The notes beneath the pieces were generated by a model, which was not told the DNA's origin, made no database searches, and saw only the letters and a program-made list of their open reading frames with translations. Shown piece after piece: positions 22,252 to 30,900 of a DNA stretch of 37,361 nt; the stretch's first letter is position 1, and each line of letters opens with the position of its first letter. The DNA lies in IMG/VR virus record IMGVR_UViG_3300030105_001256, positions 1 to 37,361 of that record; one strand, written 5' to 3'. This stretch comes from a virus. The translations under genes were made by a program, and so were the position numbers.

Positions 22252-22616
22252 TGGATTATAAAAACAAAGCTAAGGTAACTGGGAATGTGTTTAAGAATGG
22301 CTACAAGCAAAAGCAAACACATCCTGATTATAAAAGTACTATAACTATTAGTTCTGAGTTGCTAAAAGAAATGGTTGAAGCTATCAAGTCAGATACAAGA
22401 AGAGAGAAAGGTGCTGATTTAAGCATAGCTATGTGGCATAGAGTATCTAAGAATGTAAATCCAAAGACTGGGCAAAATACAGAGTATCTATACTGTGCTT
22501 TAGAAATGGACACTTACAAAAGCGACAAAGAGAAAGCAACTCAAGAGGTAGTTGATACTGTAAATGTTGAATCAAGCGTTAAGAATGAGAACTCTTACGA
22601 TGATTTGCCATTTTAA
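22251..22616 (+). CDS. ssb: Single-stranded DNA-binding protein
   Basis: 121 residues. The body is beta-rich (STITISSELLKEMV, YLYCALEMDTY), compatible with an OB fold. The acidic tail ends in DDLPF, the classic SSB tip (DDDIPF in bacteria) that recruits partner proteins. TAATG overlap couples it to the annealing protein gene, a common pair. Smaller than bacterial SSB (about 175), as in many phages. A near-perfect palindrome begins 2 bases after the stop. Confidence 0.75.
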   Translation: MDYKNKAKVTGNVFKNGYKQKQTHPDYKSTITISSELLKEMVEAIKSDTRREKGADLSIAMWHRVSKNVNPKTGQNTEYLYCALEMDTYKSDKEKATQEVVDTVNVESSVKNENSYDDLPF

Positions 22617-22617
22617 C

Positions 22618-22633
22618 TATTAGCTAGTTAATA
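22618..22633. repeat. Palindrome TATTAGCTAGTTAATA
   Basis: Copy of the dispersed palindrome with one arm mismatch (A to G at the sixth base), directly after the SSB stop codon. Confidence 0.75.
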
Positions 22634-22640
22634 ATTGCTC

Positions 22641-22736
22641 AGTCTGATTTTTCCACATTGCGTGGGGGTTTGTACAGACTTAAAAAAACAATAACCAATA
22701 ATTGCTGAGTGTTGAGTCTCACTTTAAAAAGACTCA
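22641..22736 (+). ncRNA. Structured intergenic segment with two hairpins
   Basis: AGTCTG (22641-22646) pairs with CAGACT (22675-22680), enclosing CCAC/GTGG (22653-22665). A second hairpin pairs TGAGTCT (22713-22719) with AGACTCA (22730-22736). A 13-base direct repeat, ATAATTGCTCAGT / ATAATTGCTGAGT, flanks the first. The 143-base gap holds no gene. It may be a leader RNA controlling the HNH gene, or a recombination remnant; no ribozyme core was found. Confidence 0.45.
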
Positions 22737-22759
22737 CCTAATTTTACAAGGAGTTAATT

Positions 22760-23050
22760 TTGAAAGAAGAAAAAATACGAAGTCAAAAGTATTTAAAATT
22801 TGTTAGAAAATATCCTTGTCTTGTATGTAGTAAAGAAGGAGTTCATGCCCATCACTTACGACATGCACAAAGAAGAGGATGGGGAATGAAAAATGGTGAC
22901 CAATGGGTAGTTCCATTATGTGCTGAACACCATATGGATTGTCATAGAACTGGTAGGGAAAGTATGTGGTGGGCTTTGAATGGAATAGATTCCCTTTCTT
23001 GGGCAGAAAAAAGTTATAAAAAATGGAGTAGTAATGAAAAAGTTGTTTAG
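22760..23050 (+). CDS. HNH-type nuclease-like protein (Ref/DUF968-like)
   Basis: 96 residues. CLVC near 19-22 is followed by HAHHLRHAQRRGWGMKNGDQ, VVPLCAEHH and MDCHRTGRES. The cysteine pair, HH and C-x2-HH-x3-H pattern match small HNH nucleases of the phage Ref/DUF968 group, which cut DNA in recombination. The start is a TTG 8 bases after AGGAG; no ATG is available. Downstream of the recombination genes, it may process recombination intermediates. Confidence 0.75.
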   Translation: MKEEKIRSQKYLKFVRKYPCLVCSKEGVHAHHLRHAQRRGWGMKNGDQWVVPLCAEHHMDCHRTGRESMWWALNGIDSLSWAEKSYKKWSSNEKVV

Positions 23051-23123
23051 TAAATATTTTTATAGATTATTAGAATGGTCTTTGCAAAGGAAGGAAGATA
23101 AGTTAATGAGGAAGAGGAAATGA
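23034..23123 (+). CDS. Tiny basic peptide
   Basis: 29 residues, very basic (MKKLFSKYFYRLLEWSLQRK start), an amphipathic helix. GGAG precedes it and it overlaps both neighbours (ATGA junction downstream). It may be a real peptide or serve to couple translation. Confidence 0.4.
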   Translation: MKKLFSKYFYRLLEWSLQRKEDKLMRKRK

Positions 23124-23299
23124 ATGAACTCATTAATGAAATAATAGCTGAGATCAAAAGAGATATTGATCTAGATAATATGATGGCTCTTAGAGACATG
23201 TTGACTAGGTTGTTAGAGGATGGAGATAACAAACATATACTTACTTGTTACCTATCTGAGTTTCCGGAATTACGAGAAGAATACAAGGATAAGAAATGA
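23120..23299 (+). CDS. Tiny acidic helical protein
   Basis: 59 residues (MNELINEIIAEIKRDIDLDN start), two predicted helices, acidic. ATGA overlap with the upstream ORF and a GGAAATGAATG context. It overlaps the next gene by 4 bases. No family is recognised. Confidence 0.55.
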   Translation: MNELINEIIAEIKRDIDLDNMMALRDMLTRLLEDGDNKHILTCYLSEFPELREEYKDKK

Positions 23300-23436
23300 C
23301 TAAATGGCATGGTGGGAAAGGCAGTCGCGACCGGACAAAAGATAAAGATAAATATGCTGAGAGCTTTGAAAAGATTTTTGGCAAAAGAGAGAATGATAAT
23401 AAAAATAAAAAAGGAGTAAAAAAAGATGGAAAATAA
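23296..23436 (+). CDS. Tiny charged protein
   Basis: 46 residues starting MTKWHGGKGSRDRTKDKDKY. This W-H-G-G-K-G-S-x-x-R start recurs in small phage proteins of unknown function. It is followed by a lysine-rich tail. ATGA overlap with the upstream gene and 11-base overlap with the next. Confidence 0.55.
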   Translation: MTKWHGGKGSRDRTKDKDKYAESFEKIFGKRENDNKNKKGVKKDGK

Positions 23437-23569
23437 AATAGAGGAGTCTATTGAGAAGTGCTTGGAGAGATACATAAAAGCATATGATATTTTGATGGAT
23501 TACTTTGAAGAATTATCTGACGAAAGCAAATCAGAAATACACGAAAAATTAAATAAAATAAATTTATAA
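23426..23569 (+). CDS. Tiny acidic helical protein
   Basis: 47 residues (MENKIEESIEKCLERYIKAY start), a single long amphipathic region. AAGGAG lies 9 bases upstream. Followed 11 bases later by the next gene. No family is recognised. Confidence 0.55.
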   Translation: MENKIEESIEKCLERYIKAYDILMDYFEELSDESKSEIHEKLNKINL

Positions 23570-23580
23570 GGAGAATAAAT

Positions 23581-24039
23581 ATGGATAATTATGAAGACAC
23601 ATTTCAAAAAGCAACTATAACTTATGAGGCAGTAAAGATAGCAGTAAGACAAGATAAGAATGGATATATCTTGCAACTTGCAGTACATCCATCTGATGTA
23701 CCTGAAAGCCTTTTAAGGGATTGGGTTGGCAGTAGGTATCAAGTGGCTATGGTTTTATTAAATGAACAAGAAGAGCCTGTAGTTCCCTCAGATAAGAGTG
23801 AGGGAGAGAAAGCTGTAATGAAAGCCGGACTTCTTTGCAGGGAGAGAGAGTTTCAAGACTTTATAATAGACAAACTTAATATTGATGAGTGGGAGAAAGA
23901 AGGTTTTGATGAAGCACAATGCTCTGAAAGACTAAGAGATTATTGCTCAATCAAAAGTAGAAGTGATTTAAGAACTAATGAACATGCACGTCATGTCTTT
24001 AATGGTTTATTAAATGAGTTTAACTCATGGAATGTTTAG
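23581..24039 (+). CDS. Conserved phage protein near recombination genes
   Basis: 152 residues. The first half is beta-rich (GYILQLAVHPSDVPESLLRD, YQVAMVLLNEQEEP). The second half has KAGLLCREREFQDFIIDKL, then ECS-like QCSERLRDYCSIKSRSDL. The LC-x5-F-x-x-F plus C-x-x-x-x-R-x-Y-C-x-x-K-S-R-x-x-L pattern recurs in many phages next to recombination genes. Function unknown. AAGGAG precedes the ATG; it overlaps the next gene by 13 bases. Confidence 0.65.
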   Translation: MDNYEDTFQKATITYEAVKIAVRQDKNGYILQLAVHPSDVPESLLRDWVGSRYQVAMVLLNEQEEPVVPSDKSEGEKAVMKAGLLCREREFQDFIIDKLNIDEWEKEGFDEAQCSERLRDYCSIKSRSDLRTNEHARHVFNGLLNEFNSWNV

Positions 24040-24380
24040 ATAAGAATAAGGTTAGGTGGTGGAAGTGGCATAAAAATAATCCGGAAGTTTGGAAACTGTT
24101 TCAGAAGTTTACTTTTGAGGCAGTAAGAACTGGGAGAAAGCACTATTCACATTGGGCAATTATACAAAGAATAAGATGGGAGACTGATATAATAACTAAA
24201 GGTAGTTCATTTAAAATATCAAATGATTTTATATGTTATTACGCTAGATACTTTATACATAGCTATCCTCAACATAAGGACTTCTTTGTTATAAAGCCAT
24301 TGAAACATGAAAGGGGGATTAAGAATGAAGCTAAAATTAATAAAGGTGGAATTGAACAAATCGAAAAATTGTTCTGTTAA
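24027..24380 (+). CDS. Conserved phage protein with winged-helix-like pattern
   Basis: 117 residues, basic and aromatic: VRWWKWHKNNPEVWKLFQKF, then a helical core with HYSHWAIIQRIRWETDI, then FKISNDFICYYARYFIHSYP. This W-H-x-x-N-P-x-V-W-x-x-F / A-I-x-x-R-I-R-W / Y-A-R pattern recurs in many phages; a DNA-binding role is plausible because of basic helices, but no function is established. It overlaps both neighbours. Confidence 0.65.
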   Translation: MECLDKNKVRWWKWHKNNPEVWKLFQKFTFEAVRTGRKHYSHWAIIQRIRWETDIITKGSSFKISNDFICYYARYFIHSYPQHKDFFVIKPLKHERGIKNEAKINKGGIEQIEKLFC

Positions 24381-24462
24381 TTTGCCAATAGGTTTAGAAA
24401 AAGATAAGTATAAAAAAGGCGAGTCATTATTTAAAAAGATTAAGTTAAAACTAATTAAATGA
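24325..24462 (+). CDS. Tiny basic protein
   Basis: 45 residues, lysine-rich (MKLKLIKVELNKSKNCSVNL start). AGGGGG lies 8 bases upstream. It overlaps the end of the preceding gene by 56 bases in another frame, and its stop overlaps the RusA start (ATGA). Probably real because of the junctions. Confidence 0.5.
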   Translation: MKLKLIKVELNKSKNCSVNLPIGLEKDKYKKGESLFKKIKLKLIK

Positions 24463-24836
24463 AAATAACTTTACCTTTAAATGTTTACTACTCTAAAAAT
24501 AAGAAGTTCATTCTTAATTTAAACAACTATCGAAATGCCCATTATAGAATCTTGTCAAGTTCTAAAAAAATTTACACAGAAAACCTCTTACTTGAACTCA
24601 AAGACCTAACCAAATTTACCAAACCGGTAACATTGACCTATATCTATTACGCTAAGACTAAGAGAAGGATAGACATAAGTAATCCTTGCTCAGTCATAGA
24701 CAAGTTTACTTGCGATGCTTTGGTTAAGGCAGGGATTATAGAGGATGACAGCTTTAAACAAGTGAAAGAAGTTGTTTATAAGTTCGGTGGGTTTGACAAA
24801 GAGAACCCCAGATGCGAACTTTTCATATCTCTGTAA
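24459..24836 (+). CDS. RusA-like Holliday junction resolvase
   Basis: 125 residues, the usual length of RusA (about 120). After a basic N-terminal region, RRIDISNPCSVIDKFTCDAL at 69-88 and GIIEDDS at 92-98 match the RusA motifs: R-x-D-x-x-N, then D, then G-I-I-x-D-D, supplying the metal-binding aspartates D72, D81 and D96/D97. It should resolve branched DNA before packaging. It is the last gene of the rightward block, coupled to the tiny gene upstream by ATGA. Confidence 0.88.
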   Translation: MKITLPLNVYYSKNKKFILNLNNYRNAHYRILSSSKKIYTENLLLELKDLTKFTKPVTLTYIYYAKTKRRIDISNPCSVIDKFTCDALVKAGIIEDDSFKQVKEVVYKFGGFDKENPRCELFISL

Positions 24837-24855
24837 GTAGAAAGTCTTTACCTAT

Positions 24856-24874
24856 AAGGTTCTTACAGAACTTT
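24856..24874. terminator. Hairpin between convergent blocks, possible terminator
   Basis: AAGGTTCT pairs with AGAACTTT (eight pairs, one G-T) around TAC, in the 140-base gap between convergent transcripts. The downstream sequence is AT-rich but lacks a clean T run in either direction, so termination is only probable. Confidence 0.5.
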
Positions 24875-24959
24875 AATAAACAATACTAGAAAAATTAATA
24901 AGCCCCAGACACTTTTAATTATTTTGAAATACAAATGCTTTAGCTATAGAGCTTATAAC

Positions 24960-24975
24960 TATTAACCTGTTAATA
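24960..24975. repeat. Palindrome TATTAACCTGTTAATA (perfect)
   Basis: Perfect copy, one base past the stop codon of the giant leftward gene, at the convergent junction. Here it precedes no gene in either direction, so it cannot be only a promoter element. Confidence 0.85.
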
Positions 24976-24976
24976 T

Positions 24977-27900
24977 TTAATTAACTCTTGCTTTGGGTTG
25001 TATGTCCTCTATGAAAAACTTTCTAATTCCGGAAACATCTGAAGCTCTCAGTAATGTATTTTCTATTTGATTTAGCTCTAATATTTGATCTCTTTTTTCA
25101 TCTCCATCCAAACTATTACTATTTTGTATTATTGCTTTTGCTTGTCTTATTTCTGCTAATTGGTCTGAGGTTTTCTTTAAGTCCTTTTCTAAACTCTTTA
25201 GGACATCTGCATATTCTATTCTGTACTCACTCAACATATCCAATGCACCCATATCTCCCTCGTCTATAATCTTTTTCTCCAATACTCTAAAACTTTCAAC
25301 TTGAGTATCTACCATTTCTTTCAAATCAAAGAATTGATTTTCCAATCGATTGCCCTCTGCTGGTAATAAAAAAGCCCCCACTACTGGAAGCTGGTCGACA
25401 CGCATTGATGCACCAGTGGGAGTGTCTGAATTTAAAGTTAATAATTTTTCTACCATTGACATAGCATATGTACCTGCTGTACCTGTGTAACCTGATACTA
25501 AATTTTCTATATACAAAGGACTCATATTTAATTCATCACCTACTTTTTTATATATAGTATCTGTACCGGGTCTATAAGCTAAGTCATCTAAATCTTCTAA
25601 ATATTGAGGAACTATTCTTCTACCTGTATAAAAATCATAGTTAAAATAATTTTCAAGTATAGGTTGTACTGCAGTTATTTCTAATGGATTTACTTTTAAT
25701 GTACTAGAAATATTTCTTTTCATACTTTCTGTTAAATCTTTTTTTGTATCATCACCAAATGTATAAGCCATAAGCCTCATTGGAACTGTAACAGTAAAAA
25801 ATCCTACTTCAAATGGCAATGGAAGTCCTATAGGAGCACCTATTAATTTTTTACTTCCCGGAACAATAATATAATTATCTTTAGTTTCTTCAGATGCTTC
25901 TTCCCATTCTTCTGAATCTTTAACTAAAAAATAATAATAAGGCATTAAAGACATCATACTTAGAACTCTCAATGCAACTGCTCCTGCTCTTTTTTTACGA
26001 GATAATTTTTTACCTATTCCATATTGACCTGTAAGACCTCTATAAAAAACATCTACACCTTGAAGTCTTGGATTTAAAAACATACTTGACTGTGCAATAA
26101 TTTGGAATACTTCATTGTTTCCACGCCTTGTAAAGTTAAGAACTTCCATAGCTTGTGATAAAGCTTCTGCTACATCTCCAGTTCTTTTTAAAGTATCTTT
26201 ATATACAGATACTCTAGTTGCTGCATCAGTTATAGCAGTACCTTGTCCAAGTAAATCCCAAATTTTTGTTACTGCATCAAAAGGTGCTAATGCTACTTTA
26301 GATAAAGTAGTTCTTTCTTTATATCTTTCTTTTTTATATGCTTTTTTAATAAGAGCTTCGGTAGTATCTATATCTCTAACACCTCTTTCATAACCTTGAA
26401 TAATTCCAGCATTTCTTAATTCTATATATTCTTTAGGCAAGTTGCCTGTTAGCATACCGTAAGAAATACTTGCACTTTCTTTAAGTTGAGAAAGGACTGG
26501 AACATAATTAGCACCACTCAATGCCCAAGCAGATACTGAATCTCTAAGAATTTGCCTAAACCAAAAGTCAGGCATCCTAGTTATAAGATCACTTGTTACT
26601 TGTTTAGTTCCTCTTGCAAGTTTCATTATCATGTTTTGTGGAAGAAAAGCTCCACCACTCATAATAGTAAATAGATTATAGTTATCTGGGTCATCAACTC
26701 TAAAGGATTTAGTTTGACCTTTTACTTTTACTTTAATTATATTATTACCCGGAGTATTATTTTTAACATTTTCTGCTCCACCTGTAATAACTAAGTCACG
26801 CATAGTTCTATTAGCAGCTACATTTTTCATACCTGCATTAATTGCTGCTCTTGCGTTTTGTGTTATACCAGTTATTGGGTCAACAATATTTTTAGTTTCA
26901 CTACCTTTAGCTGTTTTAAAAGGAGAAAGTTGCATACCTTGAAATATTTGTGGTCCTTTAAAATTTTCATCTCCTTCTATTGCTCTAAAGAAAGGAATGT
27001 AATCTGCATGTTCCGTCCAAATATTTCCTGTTTTTTCAGTAAGAACTCCTGTATCTATTAGGAATCTAACTAAATGACTATTCCAACGCTGGTAGTCATC
27101 AATCATTCCTTGTATTTCAGGATGTTCTTGTAAAGCAATCTTTCCATCTTTTATATCTTGTGCATTTATTTTTACTTTTCTACCTTCAGCATTAAATCTA
27201 GTTTCTCTTTTTACTGCAAGTACAGCCTGAAATGCCCACATTAACTGTGGGTTGTTATAAGCATTTTTAAATATTTCGTGAGGTGCTTTTATTGGTTTCC
27301 CATCTTGAGGAGATATATCTACTACTGTAGTAAACCCTTTCTTTTTATTGTAAACAGGTGCTCCATGCATGAAAGCTTGTTGATAGATATCTCCTGACCT
27401 ATCTGAATGATACATAGCTGCAATAGCTGAGTAAGCAGCAGACATCATAGCTTCTCCTTGCTCTGATTTTTTAGCAGCTTCATAACCATTTTCTGCTATT
27501 AAAGCATACTGATCTAGTATTGCTTCTCTAAATTTTCTAGGATTAACTGATTTGAAAGCTTTTAATATTATGTTTGTAATAGTATCTGTTTCAGGAATTG
27601 AATCTCTTACAGTCATTTTTTTAACTAATCTTTCAGCAGAAGGTTTAAGTGGTTTGCCACTATTTTTAAATGAATACTTTAGATTAGTATTATTATCTAT
27701 GCCATCTATAATAGAGTCTACATCTAAGTTAATTGTACTAATATTTTTAATATCTTTTTGTGCATTGATTGCTGATAGTTTTGCTTCAGGAGAAGCGTTG
27801 TCACTTATAACAGGAGTGACTCCTGCTTCTATTGATTTTTGTTTTTGGAGGTCAGTCTCTCTAACAGCTTCTTCGATTGCTTCGGCAAAGTCACTTCTTC

Positions 27901-30900
27901 CTTCATAGCTTCTTCGAACATCTCCGATTCCAACTTGTCTAGGCTCTCCATAGACTTGTAATAATTTTGCGGTATCTTCTTCAACTGTTTGCTCTCCTTT
28001 TAAAAAGTTATTATTTAGGAAAGCATAGTTATCAATTAAACCAGATTCCTTTAATCTATTGTAAGTATCTCTTGGTGTATTTTCAACATCAAGAAAATAA
28101 TCAGTAGCTATAAGTCTACCAGTACTTACAAATCTATTCATCATTCTAACCAAAGCATGATTAAAGTCTGTATCAACTAAAATAGCATCTACTGTATAGC
28201 CTTTGTCTTTTAGCATTTGGATTTTTTTTTCTAAACTGCCAAACTTTTTACTACCACCAACACTAGGTATAATAATATTTACACCCATATTAGAAAGTTG
28301 ATCTGTAATAACAGTAGCATACTTACTAGAAACTGGTGCAGTAGCATTAGCACCTAAGCCACCTCTAAATTCAGGCATTAATTTTTTAGCATCATCTGAA
28401 TCTATAATTGTAGATTTAGTATCTCTTGCTATTTGTTCTGCAAAAAAAGATTTTCCTGATGCTGGTAATCCAATTATAAATGTAGCTTTTTTATCTGTAG
28501 CAACTGTGCCTTCTGCATAAGATATAGCTTTTTTAATTAATTCAACTAAAAACTCACTCTTAATTTTTGTATCAACTATTGGTTGGCTAAACATTCTTTT
28601 TTCTGCTTCAATCAATGCAGGATGTTGCAACATATTACTTAATTTTTTTTGTGTTATGTTTCCTAGTTCTATTGAATCTAATAGTTTTTTTAAATCATTT
28701 AGTGCATTATTGTAATCTCTGTCAGTCATATCTTTGACAGTTCCATCTTCTCTTTCTAATGCTAAAGTTACAGTACTTCCAAGACCCAATGAAGGTGACA
28801 TCATTACATCAAATATTCTTTCTTGAAGTTCTTCGTCAAATTGTTTTATACTTTTTTCACCAGTTGCTTTCTCTTCTAAAATTCTATTTCTAATAGATTT
28901 TAATTCCAATGGTCCAAGTCTATCTAATTTAGATGGCACTAAATCATTTACATTAACTAAAAGTTCTTGTTCATATTGTCTTGAATAAATTCTTCCATCA
29001 GGGTCTGTAAATTGTTCTGTTGCAGCTATAGCATTTACATCTGCTAATACTTTTGATTTAGGTACTAAGTATTCTGTTAATACATCATCATCACTAACTC
29101 TATAACCTGATTCAAGACGCCCTGATGCAAAATCTTCTGCTATTGTTTGGTCCATAGTTACAGGAACTACATCATAATTAGGATTTATTGCTCCACCTCT
29201 ATATACAACTATAAACTCTGGAAAATCTTTCATAGAATTAAAAGTTATATTTTCAATTTCATTTAATATTTCTTCAATCATTCCCATTCTATATAAAGGC
29301 AATCCTAAATTAGATTGAATGTAATCTTCATCTCTCTCTAACATTGCTGCAATAGAATCAGAACCTTGATTTTCTATATCAGTTATTACTGCATCAAGTA
29401 ATTGAAAGTCAAGTCCTCCCATTTCTTCAACGCCTGTTAACCTATCACGAAATACTTGATATATATTAGCATTTGAATTTTGTAAGTTTCTTATTTCTGA
29501 TATTCTTTCAGAAGTTAATCTTCCTTCAGTTCTTTTTAAACTATATTTAAGAGAAGCAGATGCATTTTGATTTCCTATTACTGGTATAACTTTCTGCTCT
29601 GATTCAATATTTGTAGAAATACTCATTGTGTCTACAGGAAACAAACCTTCTCTTTTAAAAGGATTTGATATACTAGATTCAAAGGCATTAAAAAGACTTG
29701 GATGTATTGATATAGAAGTAATAGGAACATTAACTTTTGAAACTTTATTTATATTACCTTGAGGTTTGTAATTTATATTACCTCTTAATTGTGCTGTATT
29801 TACAGCATCGTTTTCATATTGATGTAAAATAGTTTGTGAATTTTTTGATAAGTCTCCTACCATATACATAGGTATAGTCCCATCAGAATTAACTTCCATT
29901 GTTCCTTTATTTATTTCCATTCTAGCTAAAACAGTTGAAACATTTCTTATATATTTTTTAGTTGCTCTTATATCTTTTTCATTATTTAAATTTTGTTTTC
30001 TTCTGTTAATTAAAAATTTATTCAGAGTATCACTATTGCCATCTAAAACATTAGCCCATTGATCTATTCGATTTCCAAATGCTCCTTTTGATAATGAGGA
30101 TAAAAATTCATTAACTAATGGTGAGGCAGGTTGATTATTAGAAAGAGAATATTTTAAAGATGGAGAATCGTCTATTTCCTCTAGTTGATTAGCATCTGCT
30201 GATTTAGTTATTTTTTCTGCTTCTTTAAAAATATTTGCAAACCCTGTACTTAATCTATCTGTTTCTAATGTAGTTCTAACAACGCCTTTGTCTCTACTAC
30301 CTATTTGACCTGTAGTAACTCTATCTAATATATCTGCAGCAGTTGTAAAACCATTACCATTTAATGAGTTATTAAACTTTGCAAAAAAAGATTCTACTTT
30401 AGTAAGTATTTGTTGTGGTTTTCCTGTAACATTTTTTTTATTTTTAGCAAAATCTTCAAAGACTCTTGCTATAGCTTCTTCTAAAACATCTGCATCAGAT
30501 TTTACAGCACCCATAGCTAAGGCTTCTTCGCTTGTATATTGTTCTACTGCTTGTTCATAGTATGTTTGTTGAGTGCCTACAGGTTTTTGTGTAAGTGCAT
30601 ATTGTTTTAATGTGTCATATTCAGATTGAGTAAAAACATCTGCTTGTCTAAGTGAATGCCATGTTTCATGGGTCATTGTTCCTGCTAAATCTATTAAATA
30701 TTTTTCAGGATTATTTCTATATTCAAGACTTGTTCTATCTAGAGTAATAAGAATTTCATTAAATGCACGATTATATGCACCCGGTACTTCTGTTTTTCCT
30801 TTAACACCTGCAATAAAATCAGTAAATGTAACAGTCATTTCTGGATTTGCTTTTGTTACATCTTCTACTAATTTATCTAATTTTTTATTAACCTCTACAT

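Noticed and set aside
22691-22712. ACCAA followed by GCTGAG as a further hammerhead
   Set aside because: No CTGANGA core and no GAAA or matching helix I 3' strand in the following 100 bases.
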